Positions 34,408 through 45,500 of a stretch of DNA of 64,000 nt are shown in pieces. The stretch covers positions 62,001-126,000 of the forward strand of contig NW_026515528.1 in assembly GCF_014898815.1 (NCBI RefSeq). The letters run 5' to 3'. Source of the DNA: Panonychus citri. Its lineage: Eukaryota; Arthropoda; Arachnida; Trombidiformes; Tetranychidae. The translations under genes and the position numbers were made by a program. Each line of letters opens with the position of its first letter. Within the stretch, counting starts at the first letter, position 1. Under the pieces are notes generated by a model, which was not told the DNA's origin, did not search any database, and worked only from the letters and a program-made list of their open reading frames with translations.

Positions 34408-36257
34408 TTATTTTCTGTCTAATTCGAACTTTTCCTTCCATAAGGAAAATTCAGCTGGGGATTCGGATTCAATTGATTTGAATTGATCCATTTGATTTTC
34501 AAGAGTGTAAAAGATGATTGGTGGATCTTTGAATTGTTCAATATCGAATAATGAACTTTCGAGAGTTAAATTTATCAGATTTAAACCTAAATCATAATAA
34601 TGATTATCTTCAATATCGGTAACATAGTTTGTTAAGAAAATCTTATCTAGGAATTCTTCCTCTGGATCGATAATTTTTCTATGTTCCCATTCTGATTGAT
34701 ATCGGGAAAAACAATCAGGGGGATGAGTAGCACCTTTACGATAAATGACTTTGAAATTGTAAGCAGATAACATGATTGACCATCGTTGTAGTCGGGAGTT
34801 TTTAAAGTTGATCTTTGTCACTTGGCACAAAGCATGATGATCGGTTTCGATCAAAAAATGATCACCTTCAAGGTAATGATTGTATTTGTAAACTCCAACA
34901 AGAATAGCAAGTAATTCTTTTTCGGATGTGGAGTAATGGAGTTGATGTTTTAAGAGTTTTTGAGAAAAGAAACTTACTGGTAACCAGTCTTTGATCTCTT
35001 CGATTGGAATGGAAGGATTGAAATTCTCTGAATTAGGGTCCTCTTGGAGGAGAATACCACCAACAGCAACGTCAGAGGCATCGACGGCGATTTTTCGTCG
35101 GAGTTGAGGGTCATAATGAACCAAGAGAGTGGTGTTAAGAAGAGCATTTTTGAGAGTATCAAGAGCAATTTTATCGGCTGAAAGTATTTTAAACTTTCTC
35201 TCTTTTGAGATTAGTCGATATAATGGAGCGGCAATTGAAGAGTAATTTGGAATGTATCGGCTAAAGTAATTATAACAGCCAAGAAGAGATTGTAACTCAC
35301 GAACATTTTTTGGGTAAGGGAGATTGACCAAAGCTTGAACTTTCTTCGGGTCAGGTCGAATACCATCACCAGAGACTAGGTGACCTAGAAGTAGAATTTC
35401 TGTTCGACCAAATGAACATTTTTCTGGTTTAACTTTTAGGTTGAACTTTCTTAATCGTTCCATGACTTGAATAGTGTTAGTTATCAATTCATCAAAAGTT
35501 TTACCAACGACAGGAATATCGTCAAAATATCCAATGCAGTTAACATATTGTAATCCATCGAGCACTTTGTTCATAAATCTTTGAAAGATAAAGGGAGCAC
35601 CGGAAAGACCCATGGGGAGTCTTTTATATTGGTACTTACCATCGGGAGTAACGAACACAGTCTTTTCTCTCTCCGAGATTGGTAACTCGATTTGGTGATA
35701 GCCTTGGGCTAAATCGAACATGTTGAAGTAACGGCCTCCTCGAACTACTTCGAGACAATCGTCAATACGAGGCATTGGGAATTGTGGGACTTTGGTGAGT
35801 CGGTTGAGAAGACGATAATCTGTTACCATACGAAACGTTCCGTCTCGACGTGGAACTAAGATTGAAGGTGAACCACCAGAAGCATCTGAGGGCTCAATTA
35901 GGTCGTGGTTAATCATATCATTAATGATCTCTTTGAAAGCTTCACGACGATTAATACCACAATTATAAGGTTTTTGAAATGGTACTGATTGATTTTCTAA
36001 GTCAATCTTAACGGGACAAACCGATGAAGGGACAAAACCTAAATCATGAGGATGCTTAGCAAAAATATCGTTATAACGATCGATTAGTTCTAAAAGCTTT
36101 TGTTGTTGGTCGGTAGTGAGTTCGGGGTTTATTCTTGATTTAATCTTCTCAAGAAAGGGAGTGATTTTGGATTCGGATAACTCTTCAAGAGTAATGACAT
36201 CATATTTAGCGATGATTAAATTTTGGGATAGCTCTTTAGTTGGATTAGATTGGGAGT
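34408..36257 (-). pseudogene. pol: reverse transcriptase/RNase H of element A
   Basis: The frame is open from about 36290 (overlapping the end of the gag-protease ORF in another frame) to a stop at 34408. It has the RT motifs LVPRRDGTFRMVTDYRLLN, FDLAQGYHQI, LPMGLSGAPFIFQRFM and a YFDD catalytic box (most gypsy elements have Y-[VIL]-D-D), then RNase H with VDASD and ETDHHAL and a terminal CFSRYQ. The stop at 34408 lies in an A run where element B reads through, so it may be a one-base loss. Family: Ty3/gypsy. Confidence 0.9.
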
Positions 36258-38501
36258 TTAGATCGGTAGTGGTGTTATTATTTTGATTGCGGAGTTGGAA
36301 TTATTAGATTCATCAAGAATATAATCAGAAATGGGATCACCGGTAACTTTAATAGTTGATTCAATGAGATGTTCAGTTTCAGCCTGAGTACAGAATCTGA
36401 AGTAGAATTCTGGGTTATTAAATTCAACGGAATTAGGAGTCTCTTTGCAAGAGATTTTGAATTCAGTTCCATCTGATTGGATTTTCATGTAAAAGACATG
36501 AATGAAGGCATTTCCGAGGAGTAGATTAGGTTCAAAATTGTTACAAATTTGCATTTTGATAACATGGATTGGATCCATATCGTTATGCTTAACAAGAGCA
36601 TAAGCAAAGCCAAGAGAATCGACATAAGAGTCAGAGCAAATACCTTTAAGATATCGAGAGAGGGGAATTACATGAACTTGAAGTTCCTTTGCCAATGAAG
36701 CGTCAATGGCACAAGTTGTAGCACCAGTATCGATAAGAACTTTTCCTTCCTGGATAATTTCTTTCGTGGGTAAGCAAAGTTTAATATTAACTTGCGGCAT
36801 ATGAGCGAGTTGAACATTACCAAGTTTAGTTATTTGGTCCAAATTTTTAACCGTTGCAAAGTTAATGGGAGTATCTCGGATAGCGGATTGAATCGGTTCC
36901 AAAATAGTTGTTGGTTGATTTTGTTGAGGACTTACTTGAGGAGGTGGAACCATTGTGGTTAAATTAGCAGGTAAATTGGAGAATGTTGATTGAGATGAAG
37001 TGGGTTTTTGTTGAACTTTTCCACTCGCAGCATCTCTAGCCTTTTTATTGGCCAAACGAACACATTCGTTCACTGTATGATCAGTTTCTTTGCAGTAATT
37101 GCAGAATTTATCACCTTTTGTTTGATTAGATGATCTGGATTGATTAGGATTAGAGGTTCTGTTTTTATCAGAAGGGGAATAATTTTTATCGTTGTGATTG
37201 TTACTTTTGAAAAGTTTTGAGGTGAGTGATGATTTATCAGGACGATCAGAAGATCTAGAAAAAGTTTTGGGTTTATCTTTGTTTCTCTCTTTAGAGTTTT
37301 TATAATCGAAGTGTAATCGAGTGAGAAAATTGAAGATTCGAGTTTTATCGTCATTGATACCTAAGGTATAAATGTCATCTCGAATATACTTAGGGATGTG
37401 TTGGAGGATTAGAGAAACATACATGCGATCAGTAACTGATCCAAATGCTTTACTGATTAGTCTTTTCATTTCAGAGAAAAATTTTTCGGGATGATTTTCA
37501 GGATGATATCGACATTGTTGTAGTTCGAAATCGGCAGAATACTGAGATTCAGGGGTCTTAAGTTTTTCAAAGAGGGAGTTGAGATATTCACCGTAATCAG
37601 TAATTGATTCCAATTCAACAGCAAAAGATTTAATCTCATGGGCCATGGCTTTTTGTAGCAATCGTAATCGAGTTGAATCATCAACGTTTTCTTTCGCTAA
37701 GCGATCTCGAGTTTTAATAAGCCAACCATAAGTATCTTCACCTTTTACGAATTCAGGCACATAAGGATCGACTTTTAATTGTTTAGCAATCTCAAGAAAA
37801 GAAGCGGCAGTAAGAGGTGAATCAGGGGATAAGATCGTAGATGAAGCAACAGAAACTGTAGGATCGATTATTTGTGCACCATGATGGTTGAGAACAATTT
37901 TCATCTTGTTAAGAGTTCCAAGAGCTAAGGGAAGAGCATAAAGTTCACCATGAGTGATGTGAAAAATAGTATCATCATCACGACCGATTGATTTGATGAA
38001 TGTTTGAATTTCCAATTCAGAAATATTTTCCAAACGAAAATCTAGAAGCCAATCTGGAACATTTTGTTCTTTAATTTCAGCAACAGGGAGATTTAGAATT
38101 TCATCAGAATCAAGAACTTCACCATAGAGAAGAAGATGAGTTGTTACAACTTCGGCTAATTTTTTAGCAGCAAGAGAACGAAGAGTGAATTGGATGTTCC
38201 ATTGTTGGAATAAAGAAGTTATTTCTTCAGGGGTAAGATCTCTAAGAGATTTTTCAATCAAATTGACCGTTTTGGGTCGGGTTGATCTAATTGTAGTAGT
38301 TGGAGTGGATGGAGGATAAGCTTGTTGAGCTTGAGGTGTTTGTAACATTGTTTCATCAGAAACGTTACTAGTAGATGCTAATGGGGCATCACTTGGGTCT
38401 ACTGGTGTAGGGTCACGAGTACGACGAGTTGAAGCTTTAGCAGCTCGAGCCTTTTCTAAGGCAGCCTTTCTAGAAAGTTTAGCTTTACTATTATTAGCCA
38501 T
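36258..38501 (-). CDS. gag-pro: Gag-protease polyprotein of element A
   Basis: There are 747 codons from ATG 38501, 88 bases inside the 5' LTR edge. The basic Ala/Lys-rich N-terminus is followed by a Gag region (~80-410) and one CCHC zinc knuckle near 477 (CNYCKETDHTVNEC). An aspartic protease active site VLIDTGATTCAID lies near 600, followed by the protease body. The stop TAA at 36258 is out of frame with RT by one base. In element B gag, protease and RT share one frame, so here either a base has been lost or A uses ribosomal frameshifting; the former fits better. Confidence 0.9.
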   Translation of the reverse strand: MANNSKAKLSRKAALEKARAAKASTRRTRDPTPVDPSDAPLASTSNVSDETMLQTPQAQQAYPPSTPTTTIRSTRPKTVNLIEKSLRDLTPEEITSLFQQWNIQFTLRSLAAKKLAEVVTTHLLLYGEVLDSDEILNLPVAEIKEQNVPDWLLDFRLENISELEIQTFIKSIGRDDDTIFHITHGELYALPLALGTLNKMKIVLNHHGAQIIDPTVSVASSTILSPDSPLTAASFLEIAKQLKVDPYVPEFVKGEDTYGWLIKTRDRLAKENVDDSTRLRLLQKAMAHEIKSFAVELESITDYGEYLNSLFEKLKTPESQYSADFELQQCRYHPENHPEKFFSEMKRLISKAFGSVTDRMYVSLILQHIPKYIRDDIYTLGINDDKTRIFNFLTRLHFDYKNSKERNKDKPKTFSRSSDRPDKSSLTSKLFKSNNHNDKNYSPSDKNRTSNPNQSRSSNQTKGDKFCNYCKETDHTVNECVRLANKKARDAASGKVQQKPTSSQSTFSNLPANLTTMVPPPQVSPQQNQPTTILEPIQSAIRDTPINFATVKNLDQITKLGNVQLAHMPQVNIKLCLPTKEIIQEGKVLIDTGATTCAIDASLAKELQVHVIPLSRYLKGICSDSYVDSLGFAYALVKHNDMDPIHVIKMQICNNFEPNLLLGNAFIHVFYMKIQSDGTEFKISCKETPNSVEFNNPEFYFRFCTQAETEHLIESTIKVTGDPISDYILDESNNSNSAIKIITPLPI

Positions 38502-38568
38502 TATAAGAACAGCACAAAAACACTAGTGGGAAACACAATAGAAATTGAAAAAGGGGAGAAGAGAATAA

Positions 38569-38585
38569 TCCTGGCAGCTTCGCCA
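38569..38585 (-). promoter_or_regulatory. primer-binding site of element A
   Basis: In element direction it reads TGGCGAAGCTGCCAGGA, three bases after the 5' LTR end. TGGCG is the complement of a tRNA 3' end with G before CCA, which fits tRNA-Arg as in the mdg1/412 type of gypsy elements. The exact tRNA is inference. Confidence 0.65.
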
Positions 38586-38588
38586 ATT

Positions 38589-39493
38589 TGTGAGTATTTG
38601 TTGATTAAGTTGAGGGAGAAATTCTGAGCAACAGAATGAGATAGAGACACAATATCTCTGAGAGATTAACTATAACCAACGGATGGGGAATCAGGAGATA
38701 AATCTGTCACAAATTCAGATTTGTTCCAAGTAATTTCAGGATTATTCTCAATTAGAATATCAATTCTATTGAACAAAGATCACTAAGTGATGGTTAAAAT
38801 GAACTGAACTTTATTGAGAACTTAATAGAAACAGAAGGTAAATTGAGTTTAACATGGAGATACTTGAACTTAACAGTTAAAGTGAAGGCATTAAACTGAG
38901 GATTAGTTGAAGAGATTACAAAGTAATAAAGAAAACAAAATTGGGGAAGATGATTAATAATCATAATTAGTAATAGTTAAAGGGAAAAATTTAACGTTTT
39001 TATCACTTTAGTGATCATCATGAACAAGGATAAGATTAGCAAGTGAACAATACTGTCGCGCCAAAATCATCTTCTTTGTAATGATGATGATGATAAGACA
39101 AGTTTAACCTCTGAAAGGTAAAAGGCTTGTTAAAGCTAAAAGGATAAGAAAGGGAAGAGAAAGAAGAAAAGAAAGAAAATCAAAGTCTTTCTAATTTGGC
39201 CAAAGTTTTGGTACTTTAAGAAGAGACCATTGAATGGTAATTAACGGAATTTTGGTTAAACTGTTAAACAATTAGATCACTTTAGTGATACAGAGATTAA
39301 GCATAAAGAGATTGATTAGCTTAATTAAGCAAAGAGATTAATATGAATAAAATGAAAATTAAAGAAAACTAAGTTTTAGAAAATGGGAAAAGATAAATGA
39401 AGGAATTGAATAAAATTATTCAATAATCAGGGAAAAGATCATCGAAGTGATACAATTGGAGTTCTGATGGATTCCGTGTTTTTATACCCTTCA
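38589..39493 (-). repeat. LTR of element A, 5' LTR (905 bp)
   Basis: This is the partner of 28252-29163, shorter by seven bases through single-base homopolymer differences and one GA deletion. It drives the element on the minus strand. It is followed on the plus side by the target duplication GCAA (39494-39497). Confidence 0.95.
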
Positions 39494-39497
39494 GCAA

Positions 39498-42296
39498 ATG
39501 TTTATCAAAATGAGAAGAAGCAAAAAAAAAGTTCTACCCTGATATTTAGCCTTTAATGTTAATATTTGTAGGTATTTATTATCCTTATTAACAGGTAAGT
39601 TTACATTTATAATAAGGTTTATCCTTTGATATTTAGAACCAGATAATGGAGCAAATAATGAGCCACAGAATAAATATCAAAATAAATAAAAATCTCATGA
39701 AATCATGGCCATGATAGGAATGAGATATCTGATTGAAACATTTTGATTCTGTCAAAAGAAAGTAAAATCTGATTACCTGTCACCCTCACAACTTACATGT
39801 TGTACTTTTTTTTATTATATGTCCAATAGGAAATCCTGTCTGATTTATGATTCGAACCATGCAGAGAACATACATTCCACCATTCTCAGCATTTACATCC
39901 ACTCTTTCCACCTTAACTCTGCCTCTCTATCTCTCTTTCTTTCTTCAATCTTGTTCTCTTTTAAACTCTCCCTTGGTCAAGCTTTTCCTTTTTTTATCCT
40001 TATTCTTTCATATATTTCTTATTCTTTTCTCTTATTGAGCTTTTTGCTACTTTTTTTCTCCTTTTTTCTCTGTTCATTTCTTCCTACTAGCCTTCATCAC
40101 CACCCACCCTCAATCTTATTCTACCTTTTTTCCATCTTTATCATGATTTGCTTTTTCTTTCATCATCATCTTCTTATTTATCATCATCTCTTGCTTGTCA
40201 CTTTGCTGGCCTTTCATTTTCAACTTATAACTTTTTACCTTTTACCTTTTTTTTCACCGTAGGAAATGAGTTGAAAACTTTTTGCTTTTCATTTTCCAAA
40301 AACCCAGATAAAGCAGCAAGCAGAAAAATAACCTACGTATGATGATTATGATGATGATAAAAATGAAGATGAAAGAGAAAGTTTCATCTCTATGACTTTT
40401 TTCTTCTTCTTATTCGTATTCCTTGATATTCACTCACCTTGAGGCTTTTTCTTTATCATTCATTTTATGATTTTCTTCCTATCCCATTACCTTTCACTTT
40501 TTTTTTACCTTTTTCTATTTGCACATGATAAACAAGTTATATAAAAGTTTGACCAATGTCCAGTGTCTTTCCCGTAAAGATAATAATAAAGATTGATGAA
40601 GTAAAAATTGTTTCCCAATTCAATTTCATCTCAATAATATTATCTATTATTATTATTGTGAAATATGTTTATACAAACTGACAGTAGATTTCATTTTTAT
40701 CCTCATCTTTATCTTATATATTTACAGTTATATTTACCTCCAAGCATCGGTAATGTATTTTTATTTTTGTTTCAGGTAAACTTAACATATGTGATTCTAT
40801 CCCTTGAATTTACAAAAGGAAAAAGAAAACTGAGTTACATGGTTTATATACTATTAATATATAAATATCTCAGTGTGTGAGTAAAATTGATAAAAAGATT
40901 GAACAAAACAAAAGCATCCTCATCCTCATCATCATCATCATCATCATAATCTGTGTATGACATTAGAGTCCCAAGTTACCGTTAGTTTTTTTTTCACTTG
41001 TCTTCAGCTTATCCTAATATCATTTTTTCTGGGTTTGACCCTTTGTGATTCTTTGTCTGTCAAGGTAAATGTGTGAGTTTAAATAGACAGTTTGAAAGAA
41101 AATTATTCCAAATGTTTGAGTAACCACCGTGAAGAATGATGATGATGATGAGCATGAAGGTAGAAAATCAATGCAACTCAATCGGGAGAAAGGAAAACAA
41201 ATTGTTCTGATTATTAGATGACAAGTGATATAACTGTTTCTTGTAATAAAATACAAACTTTGATTGTGATTTTTACATCAAGATGACTTTATTGGTTAAC
41301 CTTTGTTTTGAGATTACCATTGGTCAATAGATATAATAATTGTGACAAGTTTTCTTGGTCTACTACCAAATTTGACTTGACTATCAGAGTAAATTGAATT
41401 GATTGACCATCCAATCAAAACATTTTCCTGTTATAAGCCATGATTAACTTTACATATGAATCTTTTGTGTATACAGCCAAAGATTTTGAGTTCGCAACCA
41501 CTTTTTTCATCATTCACGTAGTTGAATATAATCAATGAGAGATACAGTTAACCCAAAGATATGATGATAAGTCTGTCCACTAATTTAAATGGTGTAGTCT
41601 TAAAATGGTCAACTGATTAGATATCAAACGTTATCTTTACTTGATTATCATTAACTGCGCGAATGATTTAAACGAGTGGTTGCAAACTCAAAGTCTTTGG
41701 CTGTATAATATTTATTATGTATCTCAACTCAATGCTTACCTGTAGAAAGGTAAATGTTTAATCAATTTTCATCCCAACTAATCAGTTTACAGTTAAGTAG
41801 TCAAATACAACTGTGGTAGACCAGTAAACCAACATAATACATAAATAATTTGCTTTGTTTGCTTGTTGATTTTTGCCCAAAAACATGAAGATAATCAAGG
41901 TTGAGCGTATGTGGTTGGAGTAAACGATTACAATGATGATGATGATGATGATGATAAAGACGCTGTTGTAATGTTTACCTTTTTTATTACAAGTTGACGA
42001 AAATACAAGAATTGAATCAACAAGTTATTAAAACTGAAAGCAAACTGAAAATCGAGATTCAAACCATTAAGTAGGAAAAGAGGATCAAGATGAAGGATAA
42101 TGAAGATCAAGATGAAGATAAAAATATGACTAAAGATTTTATCATCAATGTTGTGTCATTTAATAATTAGATTGTTTCATATTTGGATTATATTGTTGTA
42201 GTTTTTTTTTCTTATCCTTTTTCCATTCTTCGATTTCATTGATTTTTTTTATTATTTTCTCTATTATTTTTTTTCTTATCTTATTCTCCATTATTA
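39498..42296. other. intergenic stretch, microsatellites and one fold-back
   Basis: AT-rich, with CAT/ATG runs near 40925-40946, 41140 and 41936-41955. The ORF at 39819-40262 is a Phe/Ser/Leu translation of pyrimidine-rich DNA and not believed. One long inverted repeat (41345-41836) is listed separately. No gene was recognised. Confidence 0.55.
41345..41836. repeat. ~490-bp imperfect inverted repeat (fold-back)
   Basis: The left arm (41345 to about 41565) and the right arm (about 41612-41836) are inverted copies with mismatches. The best block is the 33-base pair at 41469-41502 and 41675-41708, around the shared words CAGCCAAAG and GCAACCACT. The outer parts match through TTGGTCTAC/GTAGACCA. 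There is no coding capacity. It may be a MITE of another family or a long hairpin RNA source. Confidence 0.65.
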
Positions 42297-42302
42297 TTTA
42301 TT
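42297..42302 (-). terminator. polyadenylation signal of the EF-hand gene
   Basis: AATAAA on the minus strand, about 76 bases after the TAA stop at 42378-42380. Confidence 0.5.
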
Positions 42303-42377
42303 GTTTGTTTTCATCTTTTTTTTCCATAGTTTTTGTTGATCAATTGTTTGCAATTACGATTATTATTACTATCATGA

Positions 42378-42548
42378 TTACATTGATTTATGTTGTATCT
42401 TTTTCTCCATCTCTGCTCGATCAACTGAATCAAATGGACCACAAATATATTTCCCTGGACTTGATGGATCCTTTGAAACCCAAAAATCGTAAACAAGTTG
42501 CTTGAAACGGTCGGATGTTAATGCGTTTCCGTTGGCTTTATCCTCTTC
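42378..42548 (-). CDS. EF-hand gene, last exon
   Basis: 171 bp; acceptor GATTATACAG. It opens with EEDKANGNALTSDRF, includes the Trp-containing helix VYDFWVSKDPSSPGKY and ends in TAA at 42378-42380. The ORF continues upstream of the acceptor by chance with low-complexity residues. Confidence 0.9.
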   Translation of the reverse strand, partial: EEDKANGNALTSDRFKQLVYDFWVSKDPSSPGKYICGPFDSVDRAEMEKKIQHKSM

Positions 42549-45500
42549 CTGTATAATCAGAGGGATAAATGTACAAATACATTGGTGTGAGTGGAAGATG
42601 CCAAAAGGATGATAGATTAATATGATAAGATGGATAAGAAAGAGAGAAAACTTTTCATGAAAGATAACTTTGAATGATAATGAACGAAAGTAATATGATA
42701 ATGATTGAACACGGTTCAGTCGATATTGACTACAGAAAAGAAAACCATTCAAACTTTATCTATTGTTCAGTGGGTGGTTAGAACTTTTTCTCAGAATTTC
42801 GAAACCCTCTCAGCCTCTTTCTATGGAGATAAAAGTGAATACCAATAGGGAAAAAAGGGTTCATCAATATTGTTAAAATCATCCAACATAAAATGGTTCA
42901 TTTTATTTTATGGATCAGTTTTTTTTTCTCCTCCAACTAAATAATATCCAATGTTCACCATGAAATGTGATATTTTATTTTTCATGATCACCCTGGAAAT
43001 TGATCTTTACTTGAACTTCACTCTGTAGCCTCTGGTTGTATACACACATACACACACACACATTGAAAACATTTGAAACTAAATGATAATGATGATAATG
43101 GTGACGAACTCTCTTAATCAGGGTGGGAATATAAAAAAAAATCTCAAGCTATGATTAAGCCTGAGTAAAACTGTCAAAAGCAGTTATGTTATATAATACA
43201 TCATAATGATGATGAAGATAATTGTTATTATAAATCGTAGATAATGTTCAGGGAGGAAGATTGAGATTGTGTCTGTTTAGAGATAATGAAGCTGAGATAA
43301 TCAAAGAAAACTTGAAGAATCAAGATAATGAATAGAAAAATTCTGTATAAATATTATATGTATAATGAAAGCTCATTTTCTCTGAATTTGATCATTCATG
43401 TTTTAAGGGTTAAATGATTGGGTTAAATCACCATTGTTGTTATAACAGAATGAAATTGAATATAAATGACATTTTATCAACTATTAGAATACACGATAAT
43501 CATAATAATATCATCATCAGAATCATCATTATCATTAATAGTTCTTGCATTCAAGTCGCAAGTCAACCATGAAGCAACAATATTCAACATGGAAAAAAAA
43601 TCCGAACAAGTAGCTTCTTTTTTCCCTCCACCACCGAGACAATACCACACCCATACCCTCATCTTCATGATCATCATCTCTCTTTTTCCCTCTACGTTTC
43701 TATTTTTTTATCATACATTTCCAGTATCTCCATGAGATTCTCATTCAATTTTCTCCTGAAGTTTTTTTTTCCTCATTTTATCATTCATTCTGAATAATAT
43801 CTTATCATCATCTTCGTCATTAGTATTTTTTTTATAATAATCACTATTATTATTATACCCTGAGGGGAAGTTGAAAAAGATTTGATTCCTACTGAAATAG
43901 GGGAAAAGGAAACTGACAGTTAACTTTATTTTCAGGGGAGAATTTATTTTTTTACTTGGAAGAATACAGATGAAAATGATGAGAAAATTATTCAGAATTG
44001 AAATTTGAAATTACTTTGGCTGATGGAAAAGTGATAAAATTAAATCATCTGTTGTAATGAGAAATCAACTCAACTGATACAGATAATTATCATGACAAAA
44101 ACCATCATAATCATCAACACAGAGATAAAAAACTCAATCACCATTCAAAGTATTCTGAATAATTATTATCATCACGGTTATTATCATTATTTACACTAAA
44201 GAAATCGTTTTCAATTCTATTGGTATCCAAGGAATACTGAAGATGAAAGTTCCCTAATCTTCTGAACAATTTTTTCAATTCTTCTTTTCTCAGAATGGAA
44301 AATTCTGCATTTTCTCTTATCATTTCCACCTCAATTCATGGATAACAGTTTATGATATTCACAAACGTACACAGATAATCTTTGGAATAGTTTGTTATTT
44401 GTTTATTCGGTTGATTGTTGATTGTTGATATCATTTGTATTCTGATTTATCACCATTATTAGCTCTATATACTATATGTGTGTGTATAAATATCAGCACC
44501 ATGTTGAAATATGAATTGTCACTGGAATCATTTTCATGGTTAATGTTATGCATCATTTTCAACATGAGTTGAAACATGTCAGTCAAATGTCTTGATGACG
44601 ATAAAACTTATGTTACATGTGAATTTTTCACTAACCATTCCTTTTGTATTACATGGTTACTGAGCTTACATGAACTTTATTTCTTTCAAATCTTTCCAAA
44701 TAATAATAATAATGTGGGGTTAGATTTGAGATGAGGGATTTGATGATCACTTTTAGATCGATGGATGGATTTGAGTTAGAACTCGGAAAAGTCTCTAGAC
44801 TTCGGAAGGAAGATTTTCGGTCCCACAAAACCGATAACAGATTCGTTTAGGATCACTGAATAACAAGAGCACTCAAATCTAGACTCACTTAAGTGTCTTC
44901 GTTTTCACTATTTAACTTAATTCTCTTGAATTGATTGAGAAGATGGAGAAAATTAGAATTTCTGAATAATTCAAATTGATGGATGGAATTGAGATTAACA
45001 CGTTTTTTTTGTGAAAGGAAATTTTAATCGAGTAAGTTAACTATTTGAATGTTAAAACATTACTGAAGAGAGAAGAGGGAAAAATCTTGTTCTAATAGGA
45101 ACAGAGAACAAAGAAAAAGGGGTTTCACAATTAAAGAAAAGGGGAAAACAAATTAATCTCTTAATGATGAGATAAAAGGTAAAGGTTATAATGTAACTCT
45201 TATGTCTCGACAAAGTGAGACTTATGGTTGAGTTTTTGGTTAAAGATAAAAAATGAACTTGAAGATAAGCTTGTAGGCTTATTAGTACTAAAGATGAAAA
45301 ACTAAAAGAAAGGGAAAAGAAAGAGGAAAAGAAAGGGAAAAACGGGTCTCTTTCTTTGGTGACCAAATTTTGGTAACTTAAGTTTAAGAGATTTGGGTTT
45401 TACAATTAAGGAAATTTGTAAATTGTGACAATTAAGAATCGGAATCAAAATTATATCTTTAGATATAAAATCAATTTTTGGTTAAATCTGATTGGTTTTA

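Larger units (their letters stand above)
28252..39493 (-). mobile_element. LTR retrotransposon A (Ty3/gypsy-like, with large ORF3)
   Basis: An 11,242-bp element on the minus strand. The LTRs are 28252-29163 and 38589-39493; in element orientation they run TGAAGGG...CTCACA. The target duplication GCAA (28248-28251 and 39494-39497) is exact, so this is a single complete insertion. Order in element direction: 5' LTR, primer-binding site, gag-protease (38501-36258), RT/RNase H (to ~34408), integrase (to ~32750), spacer, ORF3 (32193-29161), 3' LTR. The LTRs are nearly identical, so insertion was recent. Frame breaks exist at the gag-pol border, near 34407, near 34145 and in ORF3; several are one-base losses in A runs. 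Confidence 0.93.

Noticed and set aside
39819..40262. 147-codon hydrophobic ORF
   Set aside because: Same reason: long T/C runs give Phe/Leu/Ser; no recognisable membrane-protein pattern.
44699..44712. ATAA target duplication of element B as firm evidence
   Set aside because: Both flanks are AAT repeats, so a 4-bp match is expected by chance; the element ends are set by the LTRs instead.
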